A stretch of DNA of 26,053 nt. Origin: Welwitschia mirabilis (Eukaryota; Gnetophyta; Gnetopsida; Welwitschiales). Under the pieces are notes generated by a model, which saw only the letters and a list, made by a program, of their open reading frames with translations, did no database searches and was not told the origin of the DNA. The translations under genes were made by a program, and so were the position numbers. Shown here piece by piece: positions 1-10,949 of the stretch (positions are counted from its first letter, which is position 1; every line of letters begins with the position of its first letter). The DNA lies in the NCBI GenBank assembly GCA_051453625.1, contig JBOZIK010000001.1, positions 152,023,053 to 152,049,105 on the forward strand, written 5' to 3'.

Positions 1-1374
1 AGAACCAAAAGATTGAAATGGGATAACTAAAATGTAGTATCTAAGTTTTTATGCTAAAATAACTATTTAGAAATATGCCTAATGAAATAGTCATGTTAAC
101 TATAGCTATTAAAAGTCATCATCATAATTAGGGATTGGATTTCCTTAATGTTCTAAGGGAAACTTTTGAAAGATGAAGTATTTGAGAATTAATAAGGCTC
201 TAGATAATCTCAAACTTGGTTTTAGCTAGATAAATAGTAATATAATGGGTTTATAAAGGATTCTTGACTTTTTATATAATTGTTGTTCTATAGGATATTT
301 ATATGGCGATGGTTCTAATAATGTTAATTAAGTATAGAACCTAAAATTTTTTTATCTAATTGGCCATTACATATAAGGGTACTCTTTGTTACATTAATAC
401 AACCCATTTAATACATATGTTATTTATCTTAAATTATTTTGGTGATTCTAACATATAACTTGATGGTTTAGCAATGTAAAAGAAAGCTACCTTATTAAGA
501 AAAACATATATGTTAAATGTATCTTACCTACCATATCTAAACATGTCTAGTTTATATGTTTTACTAGGTTAAATTATGACTAAACATACTATGTCAATTT
601 AAAAACAGGGCCTAATCTATTTATAAAAAATTTATAAGATGCTAATCTATGTAATTCTAAAACTCAACATTTAATTCAACATTCTAGTATTTGAATGTTA
701 ACTTGTACAAGTTACATAACTTTAAAAAAAAAATAGATTGCAATGTTAGAACAATTATAGTACCTGTATATAGTTGATAAAATTTTAAATAAAATCATGC
801 TTTAAAAGTTAGTTTGAAGCTACTAGTCATCTACTCCATAGTGCATTGCCATATGTATACTAGTGCTACACCACATTAGAATGTAAATTGAAAGAACAAG
901 AAATGTAGGGAGAGGAGCTCTTATTTTATTCAAAATGATAAGTAATCTAAACTAGAATTTAAAGACTAGTGTTATCTTTATAATGGGTAGTTATGCTAAT
1001 TTAATGATGGAATAGGGAAAATGGTGCTTAATGTGTAATATAATCCATAATATTAAGATTAATAAGTTATTATTTTAAATTATTTAAATAACTTAAAATT
1101 CAAAATAGTCATAAGTCCACTAGCGAACTTATGTCTTGTACTATCATCATTACACAAGAATTTTGACTCTCATTAGCATCATTTTGATAATGTTTTAATT
1201 CACCTAACCCTTTTAGCTTCTCTTACATTGGACTTAGCACCATGTAATTCATAACTAAATTATGTTTCTACTTACCTTTAGCCTCATAAATTTCATGTTT
1301 AATGACATGATTAATAGCATGCTTACTCATGTTATTCTATTTGCAGTAACTTCTAAATCAGGTTCTGATAGCAC
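1..1374. other. AT-rich sequence, no gene recognised
   Basis: No open frame of useful length and no recognisable domain is seen on either strand. The only structure noted is a 9-bp perfect inverted repeat, TAAGTTATT at 1063-1071 and AATAACTTA at 1087-1095, in a very AT-rich context. A pairing of that kind can arise by chance, or may be the core of an old small transposon. Confidence 0.6.
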
Positions 1375-1640
1375 ATGACTGTTGAGTTGCAGGGAGGGGA
1401 GGCGACTGCTGGTGATCTACAACAGCGATGGAGGCTATCACTCTAAGTGGCTCTGGATATACTGTAGCGCACAGGCTAAGACGGCGAGCGATGACAGGAA
1501 AGTGGTGCTGGAGGCAGACTGCGTTCAGAGTTCGCATGAATTAATCGGAGGAAAGATGTTCGGACTTGTGCTTGTAACTCGTCACAGTTACAGGGCTTCT
1601 GTAAGCACGTTATACATGCATTGCAAACTGCGATGAAGAG
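1375..1640 (+). other. GC-rich island with an 84-codon unrecognised ORF
   Basis: This stretch is visibly much richer in G and C than its surroundings and is open from ATG at 1382 to TGA at 1634-1636. The predicted 84-residue product is mixed polar and hydrophobic, with no motif, signal peptide or membrane span that I recognise. No splice structure or promoter is evident. The sharp base-composition contrast suggests a captured gene fragment, a piece of an LTR, or transferred DNA. I cannot choose between these, and a true expressed protein is unlikely because it lies next to repeats and has no further supporting exons. Confidence 0.35.
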
Positions 1641-1809
1641 GGAACATGCTTAAAGGATTGCTTGTTATGACACCATGCCAGAACATAAAACACATACGAT
1701 AGCTGAGCATCGCGTGGGTATAGAAGAGGGAACACGCTTAAATTAGTTAACTTAAGGCCCATGACACCATGGGCTCATCACTCATGCTAAATAGTTAACT
1801 TAAGGCCCA
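1635..1809. repeat. Two pairs of short direct repeats with a hairpin
   Basis: The 20-mer at 1635-1654 (GAAGAGGGAACATGCTTAAA) recurs at 1723-1742 with one base changed. An 18-mer TAGTTAACTTAAGGCCCA is perfectly repeated at 1744-1761 and 1792-1809. Between them, GCCCATG and CATGGGC (1757-1774) form a 7-bp hairpin stem. This repeat cluster directly abuts the GC-rich island, so the two probably belong to one old mobile element of unknown type. Confidence 0.6.
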
Positions 1810-2520
1810 CTAGCATTCGCATTAGATTGCTTACACGATTCCCCTTCCTAATTAAACATTTTAATTTAATGATATAGTTTACTTGAAACTATACATCACG
1901 CACATAAGTAGGTTTAATTTTTATAAATCTCCATTAGAAAAACAAATTCCCTTGTTTTACCCAATAAAGGTTAGGACTATAAGATAGAGGAGCATAGATA
2001 GATGGTTAAATGAACCCCTTGTTTTTACTTAGTAAGGCCCATTCTCCCCCTTAAGATAATTCTTATTTCAACTTAGGGTTATCTATGTCTTAGTAATGCT
2101 TTTGAAACATGATCAAGGACATTCTTATTCAACTTTTTCTTTTAATAAATAAAATTCTCCAATTGTATAGTAAAATTTTTCCACTAAGAATGTATAAAAG
2201 AATAATCAGTCAATATCATGACTTCTTGCAATAATATAAACTAACGATAAGCATTCATGAATCTGTAATCAAGTATTGAGGAGATTTACTAAACCCATAA
2301 AGGAACACACATAATAAAATAGCATTAGACTGTTACCACTCATTTAATGAAGCATCACTCAAAACTGTTATGCAATATGAATAAATCATTATCCTTTTAA
2401 CTAAGATTTCCAGGATTTATGAAAGAAATACAAGTTTCATTCAAAAATAAACTTTTAACAAGACTAAAGTAATAATCTTTCTCTTCCTTATGCCTTTCTT
2501 CAAGATCAAACTCCAATTTT
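1810..2520. other. AT-rich sequence, no gene recognised
   Basis: No domain, RNA gene or clear repeat is seen. Open frames here are short and have the composition of random AT-rich DNA. Confidence 0.5.
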
Positions 2521-2737
2521 TCCACTTGTTACACAAAAATATGGGATGAGAACCATGAAAATTTCACAGCTCCTAGTATGATCTAGGCAAGACAAGATAA
2601 GGTTGGGATTTTCACATATTAAGATAGACAAGGCAAAAATGAAAGCTTCAAAGATGATGATTATCATAAGAATAATGATCTTATGGTTATGAAATGAAAT
2701 TAACCAATTTAAAATTTTCCATATAATTTTAGTTCTT

Positions 2738-2935
2738 TGCACTACCTCATTCAACGATCTATGGTTCTCACATAACATTTTCATAGGCACTCACTCCATT
2801 GCCTCATTTAGTAATTTGTGAAGTCCACTGCCTCATTTAGTGATCTATGGTATAGTAAATTAATCAATCACTAATTCATTCGGTGATCTATGGGTCCTCA
2901 CATTCCACTACTTTATTTAGCAATTTGTAGAATAC
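2738..2935. repeat. Degenerate tandem repeat, about five units
   Basis: Five related units of roughly 35-60 bp follow each other. Each contains a version of CCTCATTTAGTGATCTATGG (for example near 2750, 2800, 2835, 2875 and 2920). Some units read AATTTGTG or AATTTGTAG where others read GATCTATGG, so two sub-types appear to alternate. The array lies inside the LTR-like block described around it. Confidence 0.55.
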
Positions 2936-3371
2936 TTATTTCCATAAGATCACAAGAAAACAAGATATTGAGAGGAGTATGAAAAAGGTGTATCAACAAA
3001 ACGTAAATCCTCACCAAGATAATTTGGATTTATATTCAAGGAAAATCTCATCAAGCAGGAAGTAGTAGAAAATAAGATTTATTTCTAGAAGTGCATCTAT
3101 TAGGTATTAATTTCATATACATCTAGCTTCATTACCAATATTTACAAGGAAATAGATACACCACAATATGAAAAAGTCATACTTACAAGGAAGAGATCAA
3201 CAAGGAAGCAAGAATGTACTAGAAGCATACCTGTATTTGGTTAGTGTTTCAAATATTTTGAGGTTCTTTGAAGGGTTTTGAAGCTCGTAGGCTTTCTAAG
3301 CTCCTATCAAAGTAGCCAAGATCCAAAGCAAGTTCTTCTAAAAAATAAGCCAAAAAAGAGGAGAGGTACAT

Positions 3372-3381
3372 CCTATTTATA
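3372..3381 (-). promoter_or_regulatory. TATA box of the LTR-like block
   Basis: The minus strand reads TATAAATAGG here. A CT-rich segment follows within about 30 bases downstream, which is the usual arrangement of a plant LTR promoter. No transcript evidence is available from sequence alone. Confidence 0.35.
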
Positions 3382-3520
3382 TTATAAGGATGTGGGGTAG
3401 AAGAAGATTCCAGAATATGAAGTAACATCATCATGATGGGAAGGTGGTGGTAGTGTTTCATGACATCTCATCGTATGTTGTTTGACCATTGGGTTGCATA
3501 AAAATATCTTATCATAATAA

Positions 3521-5892
3521 ACAAATAAAATTACTTCCTATTCTATCACATGTAATCATAGTAATGAAGAAATTAAATAAGCCTTCACTATTAACATTTT
3601 TCTATGCAAAAATCAAGGGAAGTACAACAGTCATAGGTAAATATTATTGTCACAACTACTATGATCATTCTTAAGAATTATAAAATAATATTTTGGCCTT
3701 TATATAAATAAAAATTAAGAGCTTAAGCATAAATCTTCCATAATATCACAACACTTCAATAATGTATTATTTGTATTAGTTTGAGGATAGAATTATTTTA
3801 ATTATTTCATTAAACAAAATCTTTTCCTCTTCCTTTTTTTAAAGAATAAAAATATGAATGTGACACTTTTTGTCAATTCTAGTTTACCTCTCACTCTATG
3901 CAACTTATGAAATCACCAAAGTTCCTTCCAACACTAATGACCATGGTCTGGATAATGAGGGATCTATCATGTCGAGGTGGAGGATAGACTGGCTGTGCTC
4001 ACTTAACATCTAGTGGTGTCAATGGGCTCGCCTCTTCCTCAATAGCCTTAGCCTCTTCCTTGACTTGTCTAGCTCTATGTGTGCATGACCTTCTTAGTCA
4101 TAAATATGAAAAAAACTGTCATTCAAAATTAAGTGTAAATCTCTGAGATGCACACTATGGAAGCTTTAAACGACCCATAAATTGGTTTTTAATATGTAAA
4201 AATTATAAAATATGTCCTAGCCTCTTAAAAGTATTAATACATCCCATATTACTTAGTTGTATTAAGAAAAATTCGGAATGCACAAAAAAGTTGAAAATTG
4301 TATCCCCATCAAATCAATTAATTCAAATACATTGTTAATACAAGGGAATCATTTCTGAAAGGCAGGGTAACTTCATAAAAGCTAGTGGGCATGCTAACTC
4401 TATTTACACCCTCATAAAATAGGAATACATAGGCCGTGATGAATTGAAATATGGCATTGGGAGAAAAGTCCCCATTTATTCCCGATGACCCACACAGAAA
4501 CTATCATACAACTAGGAAAGCTTCACGAACAACAAAAAAAAAAAAAAAACAACTACTATATATGATGGGAAGGGTGAAGGTGTGATAGGATGCTTACAGT
4601 ATTTTGCTATGGGAATGAGGTTATCCTTGTATTGATTAAGCGAGAATTATCCCTATTTGGTTCCTCCCTCCTTAATGGAACAACCATCAACTAACTACAT
4701 GGCTGACGCCCTCACCCTTCATACTCTGACTGAAGCAACTAGTATTCTGTATAGACATTACTCCATTCCTGACTTTATAGGACACTACTAGACATCTGAG
4801 TTCCCATTTCGAAGGTTGTAGGTAAATTAGGTAAACCCCACATAAGTTAAAAAATTGAAAGTGCTCAAATAAAAAATCTAGTCCACTAGAAACGTAGACT
4901 ACATCATACTGAGCAATTTTTTCTAAAGGAATACTACATTTTAACTTATAATTTGTGAGAATTTAAGGTTTAATTTGAAAACCTTATCTTATGTCATAAA
5001 GCATACAATTCATTCTAACTTGTAAAATATGCAATGAAAACTAAACTCATAAGTTATAAATAAAACTAGACAATATGCATGAAAGCTACATACTACAAGG
5101 CTAAAAAATCGAAGAAAAATTAAAAAAATAAGGGAGACAAAAACATATCTTATTTTGTAAAATTTTATGAAGTCTAGAAATCTAGGGCATTAATTTAAGT
5201 GGGACAAGTTCCAGCACATTGACAAGGACTAGGACACTGTTGTATTTTAAGAGAATTGGTAAAAATAACAAAGAATAGAAGAAAAATGAAGAAAAAGAAG
5301 TCAAGCCACGATTTTATCACACTGTCATCCAGTCGTGTTGTCTAGATGATAGCCCTAGGATGACTATTAGAAAAAATTCTAGTATCATCCTCTAGTATCA
5401 TCTAGATGACCATGTGAATGATGACACTTTCAAAAATTTTAGAAAAGTGAAGATATCAGCCAAAAAAGTTAGGCTTAAATATTAGTGCAAAGGTATCAAA
5501 ATGTACAAAAAGCTCAAAAAAATTGGGAATAGTGAAGAGTCATGAAAAATGAAGATAATGAGAAAAATGCAAAAGAATTGAAAGATAGAGTAATGAAAAA
5601 TGCACTAAGTAGGATGAAATTTATAAAAAAAAACTAAATAAACATGCTCAAAGTAATGAATAACCCTAAAAATATGTAAAACTCCAAAAGGCTCAAAGGA
5701 AACTCATAAAAATCATGAAGAATAAGATAATATTGTCTAATTAAATGCTAAAAAATTAATTTATTATTTAAAGAAGTGACATAAATAATAACAAGGGAAC
5801 TACTGAATAATAAGATCCTAGATGAGAATGAAAAAGTATAGAAATAACTTTAAAATAACAAACTAAAGAACTAAAGAAAGGAAGAATGAAAA
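3521..5892. other. Unassigned region with a poly-A tract, no gene
   Basis: No convincing gene or domain is seen. Notable details are a run of 16 A at 4534-4549, a slightly GC-richer stretch at 4660-4800 containing a 38-codon open frame (4675-4791), and a cluster of TCATCTAGATGA-like words at 5320-5430. Similar words occur in the gypsy leader sequences near 20440-20490 and 25290-25330, but I could not align the flanks. From about 5240 to 5900 the plus strand is strongly purine-rich. The missing 3' LTR of the minus-strand gypsy element would be expected somewhere in this interval. Confidence 0.4.
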
Positions 5893-6830
5893 TAAATACA
5901 TGGAACATGAAGAAGATAGTTTACCTCCCTAAATTCTAACCTATAAAACCCCCTTAAAGGATCTCATAAAGTTACTTGAGTGAAAATGCATGATAAAATA
6001 TATTAACTCCATAAAATTCGAGTTGATAAGGTAGTGATTATGACAATACCAAAGATCAAATGCATAAAATAATAAATGATAAGAATAAAATCTACTCAGA
6101 AAAGAACTCACATATTACTACTTTTTATAATAAGGGGAGTGCAGCTACAGTCAGAGAAGTAAGGACCCACAAAGCATGGTCAACTTATCCATCAGTGGAG
6201 TTCCCATAACTATCAACATTACTAAAGTTTCCTTTTATAAAAATTAACCCTGGTGCAGTAGGAAATCATGGTGATCATGTATTTTAGTATAGATATAATA
6301 TATTATGATCATTAAAATAGACATAAGGAACCTAAAGAAGATAGCTTATCTACCCTAAATTATAACCTAGAAAACCCCTTTATAAGACCTTATAAAGTCA
6401 CTTGAGTAAAAATTCATGATAAAACATATTAATTCCATAAAGTTTTACTCAATGAGGTAGGGATTATGATAAGCTACTTAGAAATAAACTCACCTACTCA
6501 CATCCAAAAACACACTTGAATCCTTAAAGGTAAAATGATCATGTGGGAATACTAAGAGTCTAAGAAATAAGCAATGCCTCTAATAAAACCAAAAATACCA
6601 CTAATTTCATAGTCTTAAAGTTTCATTACTACTTTTCATAATGAGGGGAGTGCAGCCATAGTTAGAGAAGTAAGGACCCATAAAACATAGCCAACTAGTC
6701 CCCTAGTGGAGTTCCCATAGCTCTCAATATTACTAAAGGTTCTTTTTGAAAAAATTGACCCTGGTGTAGTAAGACATAATGGTAATCTTGTATTTTAGCA
6801 TAGATACAATAGATTATGATTATTACATAC
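5893..6830. repeat. Large imperfect tandem duplication (about 424 and 514 bp units)
   Basis: Unit one (about 5893-6316) and unit two (about 6317-6830) share the same order of landmarks. GAAGAAGATAG / AAAGAAGATAG opens each unit. A block beginning CCTAAATT.TAACCTA..AAACCCC follows (near 5932 and 6353). The last block starts CTACTTTT.ATAAT.AGGGGAG (near 6119 and 6629) and runs to TATTATGATCATT / GATTATGATTATT. Unit two is longer because of about 90 extra bases near 6480-6620. The pair lies immediately downstream of the integrase end of the minus-strand gypsy element, where Athila/Tat-type elements carry a long non-coding or env-like region. Confidence 0.75.
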
Positions 6831-7194
6831 ACACATATTTACATAAATAATTCCCATATGATTACATACTCAAAAAGATGAAGGTGAATAAGTAAGGTAA
6901 AAGACAGAAAAGAACATATCTAAACAACCAAAGATCTCATACCATTAAAAAGAAAAGCATAAGAACCAAGACATATTTCTTTAACATGAAGTTCAAAGAT
7001 ATGAAAATGTCTTAAGATTAGGTGGATCCAATATTATTACTACAAAATGCCTAACTACAAATACTAGTCATGGAAACTTAATAAAGCAAACATATAAGGT
7101 AAGTTTTAAAAATGATTAAGTAATATCATAACATCCATTAAAGGAATAAGCTAAGAGAGAATTCAAATAATGATAGGTCCAAAGCTCTCTCCAT

Positions 7195-8320
7195 TAAGGA
7201 AAATATTCAAAATAATTGCTTTTATCATGTTTAAGATTACATAGAAAGGTTTTTCATATATTTTCAACCTTTGTTCATTAACTTTCTGATTCTCCTTAGT
7301 ATCTAAGTTAAAAATATCAATGGAGCCATTAGAATGTACTTTCTGTATAAGATAAGGACCTAATCATTTAGAGGTCAACTTATTATGTAAAATATGTACT
7401 TTAGTATTGTATAAAAAGATAAGTTGACCAGGTTGAAATTTTTTATGAAGTAACTTCCTATCATGTTTGAACTTATCTCAGGCTTTGTAAATTAGTTTAT
7501 GATGTATACCAAAAGTATGTTTTTCATCTAGGTAATAAAGTTAGATTAATCTATTTTTAAGATTCTCATGAAGATTTAAAGATTAAGTTGATGGGAAAAA
7601 TGATAAGAGTTATGACACACATCAACAGATAAAGCACAAACTTGTCCATATACAAGTTCATAAGGTAAAAACTAAGATAATTACGTTAAGTAGTATGATA
7701 AGACTAAAGAAAATTATTGAGTTTATAAGCCCAAGATTTCTTATTAATAGAGATACATTTTAGTAGCATTTTCTTTATTTTTCTATTTGCATTTTTTGCT
7801 TAACCATTGTTTTGTGGATGATAAGCATAAGCTACTCTATGTTCAATTCCACTGATTAAAAGAATTTTTCTGAAAAGTTGATTAATAAAATGAGTTCCTC
7901 AATCACTAATGATAATCCTAGAAAAACCAAAATGTTAAAAAATATAAGTTCTAAAAAAACGTACAAACAGTTTGGGCATCATTCATAGAAGTAAGAATAG
8001 CTTCAACTCATTTTGTAACATAATCAATAGCCATAAAATGTAGTTATTATCATTAAAAAGTGGTTTAATAGGGTTTATAAAATTAATTCTCTAATAATCA
8101 AAAGGTTCAAATTTAAAAACAGGTTTAAGAGACATCTCTTGAAAATAAATAAGACTACCATAATGTTAACATGCATCACACTTCTAGCAAAATCAAAAGC
8201 GTCCTTAAAAAGACTAGGCTAATAAAAACCAAAGTGAAATATTTTCATAGCTATTTTTTATCCACTAGAATTATCTCTACAAACATTACCATGGAAAAGA
8301 TGAAGGATGTCTGATTTTTT
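7195..8320 (-). pseudogene. Gypsy integrase remnant
   Basis: The translation, with several frameshifts, reads as the zinc-binding and catalytic parts of a retroelement integrase. A CDAC zinc-finger pair lies at 8169-8180. A core segment reads AIDYVTKWVEAI. ISD with GTHF follows, then HPQNNG, and a C-terminal tail reads KLTSKWLGPYLIQKV. The second catalytic Asp is present (7902-7904). The first is Asn (8082-8084), and the catalytic Glu exactly 36 codons after the second Asp is Lys (7794-7796). These changes and the stop codons are mostly C-to-T or G-to-A. The protein would be inactive even without its stops. The tail lacks a recognisable chromodomain. Confidence 0.85.
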
Positions 8321-8539
8321 CTATTTGAACACACATTTTCTTATAATTTGGTCCTTATAGCTATAGTGAAGATATGGCTCTATCCATTCATAATTACCTA
8401 TTCTATGGAGAAAGGATTTTCTTTGATTATGAGTCTAATGTTATGGTGTTTTCATAGTAATAAAATAATTAACAATGTTTGCATATCGAGAAGGAGGATG
8501 AGTATACAATATCATAAAAAGTAGTCATCTAGGAAAGAA

Positions 8540-9010
8540 TCATTAATCATAAGATTAGAAGAAGAAAGATATAACAAGTGATCTGCTATACTGTTATAGT
8601 TCACTACTTTATCAATGATGGTCAAATTAAATTCTTGCATGAGGAGGATCTACCTAATGAGTTTATCACTATGATCTTTCTTAGTCATGAGTATCTAATT
8701 ACTGCATGATTAGTATAAACATTTATATGAAAGCCTAACAGATAGTTTTTAAGTATATCAAGGCAAAATATTATTGCTAATATTTATTTCTTGGTAGTGT
8801 AATTTATTTGAGCTTTGGATAAAATTTACTATGATAAGATATAATCTTAAAATCATTTTCATATTTTAGTATAAGAGCCCCATTCATGGTAGTATTACTA
8901 GCATTGCACATTAACTCAAAATATTTATTCCAATTAAGTTCCATTATAATAGGTGTGAAAGAGATTTTATGTGTTTTAAAAGCAAGCTGACAAGATTCAT
9001 TCAAATTAAA
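8540..9010 (-). pseudogene. Gypsy RNase H remnant
   Basis: An open stretch of 66 codons (8804-9004) matches the start of the Ty3/gypsy RNase H domain: FELMCNASNTTMNGALIL corresponds to the family pattern FELxCDASDxAxGAVL. The first catalytic Asp has become Asn in this copy. After a frameshift near 8800, INYTTKK, YLLGFHINVYTNHAVIRY and finally ADHL (near 8575) continue the domain to its normal end before the integrase. The family's YTDH motif reads YTNH here, again an Asp-to-Asn change. It is therefore a broken copy whose identity is nevertheless clear. Confidence 0.88.
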
Positions 9011-9029
9011 TTTAACTTATTTTTTAAGT

Positions 9030-9800
9030 AATGAGTGAAGGGGTTTTCAAATTTTAGCATGATCTTATATAAAATGATGATAATAATCATAATGATTAAG
9101 AAAAGATTGAACTTGTTTTACATTTGTTAGAGGAGTTAGGCTTTTAAAAATACTTACTTTTTAAGGGTCCATCTTAATTTCTTTATTAGAAATGTGGTGA
9201 CCTAAGATAATTCCATTATTAACTAAAAAGAAAATCTTTTCTTAACTTAAATATATGTCATTATTAATACATCTATCAAATACTTTTTCTAACCTTTCTA
9301 AGATTTGTTTAAAGCTTTCACCATATATTAAGAAGTCATTCATAAAAATTTCTATTGAATCCTATAATATATCAGAAAAGATATCCATCATTGCATATTA
9401 AAAATTAATAAAAGAATTACAAAATCCAAAAGGTAAAGTTCTAAAAGATAAAGTAAATGTTGTTTTAGCCTAATCCTCACTAGTATACAAACTCGATTGT
9501 AACCATTATATCCATCAAGAAAGTAATAAAAGGCATGTCCTTAAATTTTATTAAGTATCTAGTTAAGAAAAGGTAAAGGAAAGTGATCTTTCTTGATTAT
9601 TTTATTTATTTTCTAAAATTAATATACATTCTTCACTTCTCACCTTTCTTAGATACTACCATCAAAGGGCTAATTTACACACTATCAGATATTGCATAAA
9701 TAATTTTAGTATTCATTAATTCAATTATTTTGTCTTTTATGACTTATTTGATGGCTAGGTTTAGTCTACATTGGGGTTGCATAATAGGTTTTACATTATG
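9030..9800 (-). pseudogene. Gypsy reverse transcriptase remnant
   Basis: Minus-strand translation gives the RT motifs in order. KIIYAISDS and VVSKKGEK lie near 9640-9720, KITFLYLF (family KDHFPLPF) near 9590, ITFLMDIMVTI near 9500, and the active-site box IFMNDFLIYGESF at about 9315-9350. The box in this family is FMDD; the codon at 9335-9343 region gives FMND, losing one catalytic Asp. Further on, GIILGHHISNKEIKMDP and a thumb segment TPLTNVKQVQSFL are readable. Numerous TAA/TAG codons stand where the family has Gln or Trp. The domain order and spacing are close to full length, so this is decay in place rather than truncation. Confidence 0.88.
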
Positions 9801-10299
9801 CTGAATGTATATTTTATGTTGAACAATGGAAATAGGAATGGCTATTAAATCTTTGTGGGACTAAGAAAACACATTAGCCTTAGAATTTAAAAGAGAGATT
9901 AAAATCAACTCTTATTGATGAGATAAATTCTTATTTATTATTAAAGGTTTCTTATAATCATTATTCCAAAAGATATATTCTATTCCATTGGATAAACATT
10001 TTTGATTTAATCTCATATTTTTAGTTTCTAATGCATTTTTATCAAAATTGATTGTTATTCCAGATTGTCATCTACAACCTCCCTCAAAATAAAAAATGTC
10101 AGTTTTATTTAAATTTTGGACTTCTACATAGTTTATACTTTTAGTTTATCTACTCTTTTGATCAAAATAGTTAGTATCTAAATGCTCATAGTTAAGTTGA
10201 TCATTATTGAGAGCTTTCAAGTTTTCTACTTCAAGTGAATCATCGAACAAGGTAGGCTTATGGAGCATTAACCATTCTTATTTAACTGGATGGTGCTAT
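9801..10299 (-). pseudogene. Gypsy pol linker between protease and RT
   Basis: The segment reads NLSHQ..LILISLLNSKANVFS, then a run ending in HNVKPIMQPQCRLN, which matches the conserved stretch just before the RT domain in Athila/Tat-like polyproteins. It links the protease remnant above to the RT remnant below in the same orientation. A 65-codon plus-strand frame that overlaps the protease end (10207-10404) is an antisense by-product. Confidence 0.65.
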
Positions 10300-10794
10300 A
10301 AAAATAATGTTGGCTTAATTTCTCCTTTAATATTCAACTCATCACTTAAATACTTTTTAGTGGCATCAAAAACATTAATGGTAAACTTTTCATTTCCTAC
10401 ATGACATTCCATCATTTTAGTCCTAGTATTAAATAATATAATGGGTTGATGCTCAATATTGTCTATCTAGAAGTAGTTAATAACCTCTATTATGCTTAAC
10501 TTTAATTAAAACCACATATATTAGATAGAATGCTTCTTTAATTTGAATAATTAAATCTTTGATTATTTATAAAGGTTTCTTCACTAATTTATCTGCTAAT
10601 TCTAAGACAATTCTTATAGGCTTAATTCTACCTTTCAAATCAAGTAGTTGACAAATGTGTAAAGGCATAATGTTAACACTCACTCTTGTGTAAATTAAGG
10701 CTTTTTTTATTCTTCTATACCCTTCTAATGTGATACTAACTATTGCTACCTCTAAATCTCTAAATTCTAGATATTTTTGTAAACTAAGATAGTT
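10300..10794 (-). pseudogene. Gypsy aspartic protease remnant, part cut off by the copia insertion
   Basis: Translation of the minus strand gives KALIYTRVSVNIMPLHICQL, then KPIRIVLELADKLVKKPL, which parallels the retroviral-type protease of plant gypsy elements (family pattern AL.DLG.S.NLMP..I, then T..LADRS...P.G). The catalytic Asp-Leu-Gly is replaced by Tyr-Thr-Arg, so the active site is gone. The copia element begins six bases above this segment, and the upstream remainder of the same reading region continues at 18413-18236 beyond it. Confidence 0.75.
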
Positions 10795-10799
10795 ATAGA
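10795..10799. repeat. Target-site duplication ATAGA, left copy
   Basis: ATAGA directly precedes the first base of the 5' LTR and is identical to the five bases just after the 3' LTR (18231-18235). A 5-bp duplication is normal for Ty1/copia integration. Confidence 0.9.
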
Positions 10800-10949
10800 T
10801 GTTGGATTATATTTGGCCAATTGATGTTAAACTAACGTCTTTTGTATAGCAAATTTTATGTATTTTGTGCAAAAAGTTTAAGATTTGTATAGGTTAAAAG
10901 AGGGAACTAAAATGTGCACCAGAAACCTATTTATTCATTTAACCTCTAG

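Larger units (their letters stand above)
2521..3520 (-). mobile_element. Probable decayed LTR, minus strand
   Basis: Read on the minus strand, this block has the layout of a plant LTR. A TATA box (3372-3381) is followed by a transcribed-leader-like, T-rich stretch. An internal repeat cluster (2738-2935) comes next. A terminal AACA is then followed by AG and TGG at 2521-2526, the position where a primer-binding site usually begins. The primer-binding site is not intact beyond TGG. No matching partner LTR is visible in the window, and the 5' edge is uncertain. The assignment rests on layout rather than on an alignment. Confidence 0.35.

Noticed and set aside
2506-2790. 94-codon minus-strand open frame with a hydrophobic Ile-rich stretch
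   Set aside because: It falls in the LTR-like block and its Ile/Met run comes from an AT-rich repeat (ATGATTATCATAAG...), not from a membrane protein pattern with conserved features.
2738-2935. Repeat cluster considered as a CRISPR array
   Set aside because: Units vary in length and sequence, spacers are not unique sequences of constant size, and the context is a plant LTR.
3249-3674. 70-codon minus-strand and 61-codon plus-strand open frames
   Set aside because: The first overlaps the TATA box and leader of the LTR-like block. The second has random AT-rich composition. Neither shows a domain.
3900-4110. Minus-strand fragment reading RARQVKEEAKAIEEEASPL
   Set aside because: It resembles charged gag or pol tails but is short, broken by stops and has no neighbouring domain in frame, so no assignment was made.
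4675-4791. 38-codon plus-strand open frame starting MEQPSTNYMADAL
   Set aside because: It is too short to support, has no motif that I recognise and no flanking coding sequence in the same frame.
10207-10404. 65-codon plus-strand open frame
   Set aside because: It is antisense to the gypsy protease/linker remnant, which accounts for the sequence, and it has no recognisable motif.
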